Source: Berkiella sp964594635 (lineage in GTDB: Bacteria > Pseudomonadota > Gammaproteobacteria > Berkiellales > Berkiellaceae). Taken from it: a stretch of 42,092 nt of DNA. The translations under genes and the position numbers were made by a program. This document shows, one piece after another, positions 15,305 to 21,736 of the stretch. The stretch spans positions 1-42,092 of the forward strand of contig CAZQMV010000014.1 in NCBI GenBank assembly GCA_964594635.1, given 5' to 3'. The notes beneath the pieces were generated by a model, which did not search any database, was not told where the DNA came from, and worked only from the letters and a program-made list of their open reading frames with translations. Positions within the stretch are counted from its first letter, which is position 1. Each line of letters opens with the position of its first letter.

Positions 15305-16279
15305 TTGACTTATGTTTTAGATTTAAAAAGGTTGTGGGATGATCGCACGCCGGTCACAGAAAGCCAGCAAAGGGCAGCTGCGAACGTGCATTTAGATCCC
15401 AAGCAAAGAGTGGTTTCGGTTATCGTGGTCATTCAACATGATGATCTCAGCTTTATTCCGACACTCCATTCTGTTTTGTCGCAATTGATGGTTCGAGAGC
15501 TGATTGTCGTCAATACAGCAACCTCCTCGTCTGTTGAAAAAGCATTGAACCACTTTATTTACCAACATCCTCGCACGCTCTTGGTATCAGGCCAAAACAC
15601 GCGTGGCTTGGCATCTGCCTATAACTTAGGCGTACAATATGCCTCAACCCCCTTTTTGCTCTTTTTGGATGCTCACTGCATTTTACCTAAAGATACCGTT
15701 TTACATTTATTGGCAACAGGTGTGCGCAAACAAAGGCCGTGGGTGGTTGGGGCATCGATTGTTAAAACACCAACGGGATTTGTGCCAACTGTTCCTGCAT
15801 TTAAAAAATATTTTAGTAAAACAACACAGAATGATGTGCCGGAAGTGTCTTTACCAGGTGGAGGGCATTATGCCCACATCGTCCCTTCGCAATGTATTTT
15901 GATCCCAATGCCCACTTTTGCTGAGCTAAAAGGCTTAGACAAGGATTGTTATCACACGACTTTTCACTGGGATCTGTGTTTGCGAGTCCATGAATTGGGA
16001 GGCAGTGTTTTCCACGCAAAAGAGGTTGTTTTAACGGTTAATGAGCCCCAGATCGCCGATCTTAGTGCATTATGCCGACTAGAATGGCAATCCTTTCGCG
16101 GTTGGTGCCGATTTTATCAGAAAAATTTCAGCAAACTAACAAATTTTGTGTCAGCCTGTTACTTTTATTGCAGCTTAATTTTAATGAGTGGTTTGTCATT
16201 TGGTCGTAAAGCTCTACAATATTTGAGCAAATACCTGCCGCCCGTCGTCGTTAGCACTGTGCGGAACAGAGGCACTTAA
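15305..16279 (+). CDS. Glycosyltransferase family 2, rhamnosyltransferase-like
   Basis: The open frame gives up to 324 residues from a TTG at 15305; no in-frame ATG lies near, so the start is uncertain. After about 35 unusual residues comes a GT-A fold: VVSVIVVIQHDDLSFIPTLH, RELIVVNTATSS, NTRGLASAYNLGVQYA and FLLFLDAHCILP. The His in LDAH replaces the second Asp of the usual DxD motif, a variation seen in some rhamnosyltransferase-type GT2 enzymes. GGGHYAHIVPSQCILI and a late HWDLCLRV segment form the acceptor side. A hydrophobic patch occurs near the C-terminus. It is separated by 80 bp from the six-gene run and may be transcribed on its own. Confidence 0.75.
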   Translation: MTYVLDLKRLWDDRTPVTESQQRAAANVHLDPKQRVVSVIVVIQHDDLSFIPTLHSVLSQLMVRELIVVNTATSSSVEKALNHFIYQHPRTLLVSGQNTRGLASAYNLGVQYASTPFLLFLDAHCILPKDTVLHLLATGVRKQRPWVVGASIVKTPTGFVPTVPAFKKYFSKTTQNDVPEVSLPGGGHYAHIVPSQCILIPMPTFAELKGLDKDCYHTTFHWDLCLRVHELGGSVFHAKEVVLTVNEPQIADLSALCRLEWQSFRGWCRFYQKNFSKLTNFVSACYFYCSLILMSGLSFGRKALQYLSKYLPPVVVSTVRNRGT

Positions 16280-16323
16280 CTTATTTGTCATAAACGTGAT
16301 AGACTCTGCTGGCTTTTTAGCCC

Positions 16324-16351
16324 TTGAGTTTTAGGCAAAGAAGTATATAGT
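16324..16351 (+). promoter_or_regulatory. Putative ffs (4.5S RNA) promoter
   Basis: TTGAGT (16324–16329) and TATAGT (16346–16351) are separated by 16 bp. Transcription would start near 16358, about 20 nt before the mature RNA. This agrees with the 5′ leader that RNase P removes from 4.5S precursor in E. coli. Confidence 0.55.
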
Positions 16352-16377
16352 CACGGCTGTATAACAAGACTATCCTA

Positions 16378-16489
16378 TGGTGATCTTGTCGGTCCCTCCG
16401 CAATGATACACTACGAACCCCGCCAGGCCCGGAAGGGAGCAACGGTAGTAGTGGATTCATGTGCCGGAGTGTGGCTGGCGAGATTACCA
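16378..16489 (+). ncRNA. ffs: 4.5S signal recognition particle RNA
   Basis: The region has the invariant SRP domain IV: CCAGGCCCGGAAGGGAGCA at about 16424–16442, holding the GGAA tetraloop and asymmetric loop that bind Ffh. The flanks fold into one long hairpin: TGGTGATCT (16378–16386) pairs with AGATTACCA (16481–16489), and CCTCCGCAATG is matched by CATGTGCCGGAG. The size, about 112 nt, is that of the short bacterial form. The RNA works with Ffh and FtsY to deliver nascent membrane proteins. Exact ends are judged from the terminal stem. dnaX starts 34 nt downstream, the same order as in E. coli. Confidence 0.95.
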
Positions 16490-16523
16490 CCATCTCAATC
16501 AGAATACCTCTAAGGGATGTGTT

Positions 16524-18152
16524 GTGACCTATCAAGTGTTAGCACGTCAATGGCGACCAAAAACGTTCGCAAGTTTGCGCGGACAAGAACAAGTCACGCG
16601 AGCGCTGACCAATGCCTTAACAAGGCAGCAAGTTCATCATGCTTATCTTTTTACCGGCACTCGCGGCGTGGGGAAAACAACCATTGCGCGTATTTTGGCC
16701 AAAGCATTGAATTGCCAAAAGGGGATTACCCCAGAACCTTGTGGTGAATGTGCAACCTGTGTCGATATTGATAATGGACGCTCAGTTGATCTGATTGAAG
16801 TTGATGGTGCATCAAGAACACGCGTCGAAGATACGCGTGAACTTCTGGATAATGTGCAATATGCACCAACTGCTTCGCGTTTTAAAATCTATTTAATTGA
16901 CGAAGTGCATATGTTGTCAGGACATAGTTTTAATGCCTTATTAAAAACATTAGAAGAGCCGCCAGCTCATGTTAAATTTATTTTGGCGACGACCGATCCA
17001 GAAAAGATCCCTGTCACCGTATTGTCACGTTGTTTACGTTTAAGTCTCAAAGCGATAGCGCCGCTTGATATTGTGGCGCAACTACAAGAAATCGTTATCA
17101 GCGAAAAGATCACTTATGAGCAAAATGCGCTCATGCGTATCGCGCGCTTAGGTCAAGGCAGTATGCGTGATGCCATTAGTTTGCTGGAGCAGGCTATCGC
17201 TTATTGCAATCATGATTTAAAAGCCGCTGAAGTAGATGAATTGTTTGGCTTAAGTTATTACCGATATTTACCTTCATTGTTAAACGCTTTGATTAACAAT
17301 GATATCAAGCAATGTTTAGCGGTTGTGGAAGAAATTGCCACGCTGGGCGTTGATTATGAAAAAATTCTGGCCTCACTCTTACAAAGTTTACATGCCATTG
17401 CCCTTGCTCAAGCATTACCGACAGAAACTGCTTCGATTGCAAGCATTGCAGAAATAGATGAAGCCACTTTAGCGATGAAAGATAAGCTGAGTGAGGAAGC
17501 GGTACAGCTGTTATATCAAATTGGTTTAACGGGTCAAAAAGATCTTCATGTTGCGCCATGTCCGCGCACCGGTTTTGAAATGACATTATTGCGCATGGTG
17601 ATGTTTAAACCGCGTGGCATATCACAACAAACCCCATCTGGGCAAAAAGCGTTACCCATTGTGCCCCCTGTTGTTGTTGTGCCACCACCAGTTGCCGTTG
17701 CGCCCCCTCCTCCTGTTGTTGTTGCTCAACCACCGGTTGCTGTAGCGCCACCCATTGTTGCAGCCTCCACTTCAATTGAATTAAATTGGTTAGAGCTCAG
17801 TACGCAATTACCGTTAACAGGCTTAGGTCGCATGTTGGTTAAACATTGCGAGTTGGCAAAGTGGGATGCTGATAATAAAGTAATGATTCTTACCTTAGAA
17901 GAATCACAAAATACGTTGCTGAGTGTACAGCGCCAAACCCAAATACAAGATGCGCTTAAAAGTCATTTAGGGATGGATATCAAACTTACGATTAAGCTAG
18001 GAGCCGTTAAAGGCACAACGCCAATGATGCAAGAGCAAACACAACAAATTGAGCGGCATGATCAAGCAACGCGTTCTGTTGAAGAAGATCCGATTATACA
18101 ATCCTTGGTATCCACGTTTGATGCCAAGGTTGAAGATATTAAAGCAGTATAG
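16524..18152 (+). CDS. dnaX: DNA polymerase III subunit tau/gamma
   Basis: The 542-residue protein begins VTYQVLARQWRPKTFASLRG from a GTG preceded by AGGGA; the frame is open further upstream but runs into the SRP RNA. AAA+ features are GTRGVGKTTIARILA (Walker A), the CGECATC zinc region, IYLIDEVHMLSGHSFNALLK (Walker B) and SRC (sensor/arginine finger), followed by SMRDAISLLEQAI. Domain III ends near residue 375. A Pro/Val/Ala-rich linker (17655–17760) joins to a tau C-terminal domain that should bind the alpha subunit. It loads the sliding clamp and holds the replicase together. No in-frame A AAA AAG slippery site is visible near the linker, so gamma may not be made by E. coli-style frameshifting. 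Confidence 0.95.
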   Translation: MTYQVLARQWRPKTFASLRGQEQVTRALTNALTRQQVHHAYLFTGTRGVGKTTIARILAKALNCQKGITPEPCGECATCVDIDNGRSVDLIEVDGASRTRVEDTRELLDNVQYAPTASRFKIYLIDEVHMLSGHSFNALLKTLEEPPAHVKFILATTDPEKIPVTVLSRCLRLSLKAIAPLDIVAQLQEIVISEKITYEQNALMRIARLGQGSMRDAISLLEQAIAYCNHDLKAAEVDELFGLSYYRYLPSLLNALINNDIKQCLAVVEEIATLGVDYEKILASLLQSLHAIALAQALPTETASIASIAEIDEATLAMKDKLSEEAVQLLYQIGLTGQKDLHVAPCPRTGFEMTLLRMVMFKPRGISQQTPSGQKALPIVPPVVVVPPPVAVAPPPPVVVAQPPVAVAPPIVAASTSIELNWLELSTQLPLTGLGRMLVKHCELAKWDADNKVMILTLEESQNTLLSVQRQTQIQDALKSHLGMDIKLTIKLGAVKGTTPMMQEQTQQIERHDQATRSVEEDPIIQSLVSTFDAKVEDIKAV

Positions 18153-18172
18153 ATTAGACAGGTAGTGAAATA

Positions 18173-18481
18173 ATGGATATGAATAATATTGATTTAAAAA
18201 CCATGATGTCGCAACTCATGCAAAATGCACAAAAGATGCAAGAAACGATGCAAAAAAGCGATAAAATTGTCACAGGGAAAGCGGGCGGAGATCTCGTGAT
18301 TGCAGATGTTAATATGCAAATGCAAATAAAGCGCTTAGCTTTGGCCCCGGCTTTATTTACAGAAAGTCCTGAAGTGATCAGTGAGCTGATTATGGGGGCG
18401 ATTAATTCCGCATTACAAAATGCTAAAGAAACCATGAAACAAGAAATGCTTGAAACCGCTAAGAAAATGGGTGGGGGCTAG
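18173..18481 (+). CDS. ybaB: YbaB/EbfC nucleoid-associated protein
   Basis: The 102-residue protein has the YbaB fold: a helix rich in Met/Gln (SQLMQNAQKMQETMQ), then KAGGDLVIADVNMQMQIKRL (β-strands) and LIMGAINSALQNAKETMKQE (second helix). The N-terminal Gly/Lys-rich start typical of E. coli YbaB is missing, and the C-terminal tail is short, ending in Gly-Gly-Gly. It binds DNA as a dimer. It lies between dnaX and recR as in most gammaproteobacteria, which supports the call despite sequence divergence. ATG at 18173 and a second ATG at 18179 are both possible starts. Confidence 0.9.
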   Translation: MDMNNIDLKTMMSQLMQNAQKMQETMQKSDKIVTGKAGGDLVIADVNMQMQIKRLALAPALFTESPEVISELIMGAINSALQNAKETMKQEMLETAKKMGGG

Positions 18482-18483
18482 TT

Positions 18484-19080
18484 TTGGCTTTTAGCCCATT
18501 GGTTAAGCAATTAATTGAAGCGCTGCGAGTGTTGCCAGGTGTTGGTCCTAAAAGTGCGCAGCGTATGGCATTTTATTTGCTTGAACGTGAACGAGAAGGA
18601 GCACAGCGTTTAGCGCAAATGCTCACACTCGCCATTAAACAAGTGGGAAAATGTGAAAAATGCCGTTCGTTGTGTGAAAAACCCATCTGTGCAATATGCG
18701 AAAACAAGAATCGTGATCGCAGTGTATTGTGCATTGTCGAAGGGCCAGCACATCTTGCTGCCATTGAGCAAACGGGTGGTTTTCATGGCGTTTATTTTGT
18801 ATTAACAGGGCGTTTATCTCCCATTGATGGTATCGGCCCTGAAGATATCGGTATCGAACATCTCGTCGCGTTGTTAAAAGAAGGCATGGTCAAAGAAGTT
18901 ATTTTAGCGACCAATTCTACAGTCGAAGGCGAAGCAACCGCTTATTACATTGCCGATTTAGTAAGATCTTTTAATATTCAAGCTACACGTATTGCACACG
19001 GAGTCCCCATGGGGGGAGATCTTGAGTATATTGATGGTGGCACTTTAGCTAAAGCCCTTGCCGATCGCGCAACGGTATAA
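18484..19080 (+). CDS. recR: Recombination mediator RecR
   Basis: The 198-residue protein matches RecR throughout: LIEALRVLPGVGPKSAQRMA (helix-hairpin-helix), the four-Cys zinc module CEKCRSLCEKPICAIC, and the Toprim domain with LCIVEGPAHLAAIEQTGGFH, LSPIDGIGPEDIGI and ATNSTVEGEATAYYI. The C-terminal RIAHGVPMGGDLEYIDGGTL is also standard. With RecO/RecF it loads RecA at gapped DNA. The start is a TTG 2 nt after the ybaB stop, with the G-rich end of ybaB as Shine–Dalgarno. Confidence 0.96.
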   Translation: MAFSPLVKQLIEALRVLPGVGPKSAQRMAFYLLEREREGAQRLAQMLTLAIKQVGKCEKCRSLCEKPICAICENKNRDRSVLCIVEGPAHLAAIEQTGGFHGVYFVLTGRLSPIDGIGPEDIGIEHLVALLKEGMVKEVILATNSTVEGEATAYYIADLVRSFNIQATRIAHGVPMGGDLEYIDGGTLAKALADRATV

Positions 19081-19116
19081 ATTTAAAAAAGTAAAAAAAA
19101 GAAACAGAGGTTAACG

Positions 19117-21066
19117 ATGACAGTCGCAACAGCAAAAGAAACCCGCGGTTTTGAAACAGAAGTCAAACAACTGCTACATCTGATGATTCATGCGCTTTAC
19201 AGCAATAAAGAAATATTCTTACGAGAGCTTATCTCGAATGCGTCTGATGCGATTGATAAATTACGTTTTGCCGCTATTTCTGCCCCCGAACTTTATGAAA
19301 GTGATACCGATTTAACCATTCATGTTGCCTATGATAAAGAAGCAAACACGATCACTGTCCGTGATAACGGTATTGGTATGTCTCGTGAAGATGCAATATC
19401 TCATTTAGGAACGATTGCTAAATCAGGTACCCAAGCATTTTTGCAGAACCTCACTGGCGATCAAGCAAAAGATCGTAATCTGATTGGTCAGTTTGGCGTA
19501 GGCTTTTATTCCAGCTTTATTGTGGCTGATAAAGTGACCGTCAGAACGCGTAAAGCCGGTTTACCTGTTGAAGCAGGTGTCTGCTGGGAATCAATGGGTG
19601 AGGGCGACTATACTATTGAAACGATTGAGAAAGCAGAACGTGGTACGGAAGTGATTCTGCACTTAAAAGAAGCAGAAGATGAATTTTTAAGTGGATTGCG
19701 TTTACGTAACATCGTTGCGAAATATTCGGATCACATCAATGTGCCGGTTTACATGAAAATGGAGCCGTATAGCAATTGGCAAGAAGGTAAAGTTATCCCT
19801 GAAGATACCACAGAACAAGAAGTCGTTAACCGCGCAACCGCATTGTGGGCGGTTCCAAAAAGCGAAATTGACAATGAGGCATATTGTGAATTTTACAAAC
19901 ATATTGCTCACGATTTTGAAGATCCTTTGTTATGGGCCCATAACAAAGTGGAAGGAAAGTTTGAGTATACAACATTGCTGTATGTTCCAAGTAAAGCCCC
20001 ATTTGATATGTGGCAAGCGAATAAACCACGCGGTTTAAAACTGTATGTCCGACGTGTTTTCATTATGGATGATGCAGAGCAATTTCTTCCTAGTTACTTA
20101 CGTTTTGTACGTGGTGTTATCGATAGTAATGATTTGCCATTAAACATTTCACGTGAAATTCTACAAAGTAATAAATTAGTTGATGCAATTCGAGCTTCGG
20201 TTATCAAACGTGTGTTAGGAATGCTGGGTGATTTAGCGAATTCTGATAGTGAAAAATATTTGACATTCTGGCGTGAGTTTGGCCAAGTGTTAAAAGAAGG
20301 CCCTGCTGAAGATTTTGTGAATAAAGAAGCAATTGCGAAGTTATTGCGCTTTACCTCAACACATAACGATAGCGAGAATCAAACCGTATCGTTAGATGAA
20401 TATGTTTCACGTATGAAACCCGATCAAGAAAAAATCTATTTTATTGCTGCTGATACATTTAATGCAGCGAAGAATAGCCCCCATCTTGAAATTTTCCGTG
20501 CCAAGGGTGTAGAAGTGCTGCTCCTAAGTGATCGCATTGATGAGTGGTTAATGTCACACCTCACTGAATATGAGAAAAAACGGTTCCATTCAGTTGCAGC
20601 AGGGAAGCTTGAGAACTTTGATTTTATTAAAGATAGTAATGAAGCCAAAACAGAAGAAAAAGATAAAAGCGCTAATGAAGAATCGTTTAAAGAACTCTTA
20701 ATCAAGGTTAAAGCAGCGCTTGGTGAAAAAGTGGCAGATGTGCGATTAAGCGAAAGATTAACCACGTCACCCTCTTGTATTGTGAGTGATGAAGGACACA
20801 TGAGTAGTCACATGCAAAGGATTTTGCGTCAAGCAGGTCAAGCGGTGAATGATAAACCAACATTAGAGCTAAACCCTCATCATTTACTCGTGACGCGTCT
20901 AAAAGACGAACACGATGTGAAGCGTTTTCATGACTTGAGTGAAATACTGCTTGATCAAGCTATTTTAGCGGAAGGTGGCCAACTAGATGATCCGGGTACA
21001 TTTGTGAAGCGCTTTAACGAGCTGCTTCTCAATGTTGCACATAAAGGTAACGGTTCAGCTAATTAA
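19117..21066 (+). CDS. htpG: Chaperone HtpG (Hsp90)
   Basis: The 649-residue protein has the GHKL ATPase N-terminal domain: FLRELISNASDAIDKLRF (catalytic Glu and Asn), VRDNGIGMSREDAISHLGTI and GQFGVGFYSSFIVADKV (lid and phosphate loop). The middle domain contains LYVRRVFIMDD, LPSYLRFVRGVIDSNDLPLN and ISREILQSNKL. The C-terminal dimerisation domain follows a charged Glu/Lys segment near residue 510. There is no MEEVD tail, as expected in bacteria. The gene follows recR by 36 nt with GAGG before the ATG, the conserved neighbour order. Confidence 0.97.
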   Translation: MTVATAKETRGFETEVKQLLHLMIHALYSNKEIFLRELISNASDAIDKLRFAAISAPELYESDTDLTIHVAYDKEANTITVRDNGIGMSREDAISHLGTIAKSGTQAFLQNLTGDQAKDRNLIGQFGVGFYSSFIVADKVTVRTRKAGLPVEAGVCWESMGEGDYTIETIEKAERGTEVILHLKEAEDEFLSGLRLRNIVAKYSDHINVPVYMKMEPYSNWQEGKVIPEDTTEQEVVNRATALWAVPKSEIDNEAYCEFYKHIAHDFEDPLLWAHNKVEGKFEYTTLLYVPSKAPFDMWQANKPRGLKLYVRRVFIMDDAEQFLPSYLRFVRGVIDSNDLPLNISREILQSNKLVDAIRASVIKRVLGMLGDLANSDSEKYLTFWREFGQVLKEGPAEDFVNKEAIAKLLRFTSTHNDSENQTVSLDEYVSRMKPDQEKIYFIAADTFNAAKNSPHLEIFRAKGVEVLLLSDRIDEWLMSHLTEYEKKRFHSVAAGKLENFDFIKDSNEAKTEEKDKSANEESFKELLIKVKAALGEKVADVRLSERLTTSPSCIVSDEGHMSSHMQRILRQAGQAVNDKPTLELNPHHLLVTRLKDEHDVKRFHDLSEILLDQAILAEGGQLDDPGTFVKRFNELLLNVAHKGNGSAN

Positions 21067-21076
21067 GAGAAATATA

Positions 21077-21736
21077 ATGTCATCAACTGCAAGCAATTGT
21101 GCCGCGTTTGAAAAACGGGGTTATATTGATTACTTTCTTTTTTTCTATAGCATGCTCTTGATATCCGCTAATTTTGTCGGTGATCAAACCTTGCAACTTT
21201 TTTACTTTACTTGTTCTTCAGGCACCCTGTTGATCCAGTTGGTATTTTGTGGCGTGATTTTTTTAAATGAAACCATCGGCCATCGCAAAACGAAAGCCAT
21301 TATTGGTTACTCTGCAGCAATAAACTTAATTATTGCCCTCTTTATTTATTATGGCTTGGCTTTACCCATTCCTGAATTTTGGGTCAAAGACGATGCAGAG
21401 AACATCGAAAATTGGCAGCAATTCGCGATAGTGTTGATGTTTACGCTCAGCTATTTGCTGAGCGCCAAATGGTTAGTCAAGGCAGGTGGTTTTTTAAAAG
21501 TAAAATTGGGTAAAGACTGGTTGTTATTACGAGTCTCATTACTGTTACTTGGCGTGCTGATATTAGACATGATGATTCTTACGCCGGTTTTCTATTTGGT
21601 ATCGGGTGATTCGTATCTTGCTTTGTGGAAAATGCTTTCATTACTCTCAGTGAAGATCTGGCTGAGTTTATGTACGATTCCCATTGCTTATCTGTTGGTG
21701 AAGTTTCGTGGCAAGATAACGCGCCGTCACGCCTAG
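21077..21736 (+). CDS. VUT/YhhQ-like multi-pass membrane protein
   Basis: From the ATG at 21077 (Shine–Dalgarno AAGAGA) the protein has 219 residues and about six hydrophobic helices. It follows the layout of VUT/YhhQ proteins: an Asn in helix 1 (LLISANFVG), a conserved acidic/Gly turn after helix 2–3 (IFLNETIGHRKTKAIIGYS), an Asp-bearing helix (LLLLGVLILDMMILTPVFY) and a final KIWLSLCTIPIAYLLVKF helix. YhhQ imports queuosine precursors, but similarity here is pattern-level, so the substrate is not claimed. It probably shares the htpG transcript. Its stop codon overlaps that of the convergent gene at CTAG. Confidence 0.6.
   Translation: MSSTASNCAAFEKRGYIDYFLFFYSMLLISANFVGDQTLQLFYFTCSSGTLLIQLVFCGVIFLNETIGHRKTKAIIGYSAAINLIIALFIYYGLALPIPEFWVKDDAENIENWQQFAIVLMFTLSYLLSAKWLVKAGGFLKVKLGKDWLLLRVSLLLLGVLILDMMILTPVFYLVSGDSYLALWKMLSLLSVKIWLSLCTIPIAYLLVKFRGKITRRHA

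Noticed and set aside
16461..16523. Upstream extension of the dnaX frame from an ATG at 16461
   Set aside because: It overlaps the 3′ half of the SRP RNA and adds residues foreign to DnaX; the GTG at 16524 has a Shine–Dalgarno and gives the conserved N-terminus.
17630..17770. Possible programmed frameshift site or repeat array in dnaX
   Set aside because: The repetitive GTTGTTG/CCACCA stretch encodes an in-frame Pro/Val linker; the only A-run (CAAAAAG) is not in the frame needed for A AAA AAG slippage.
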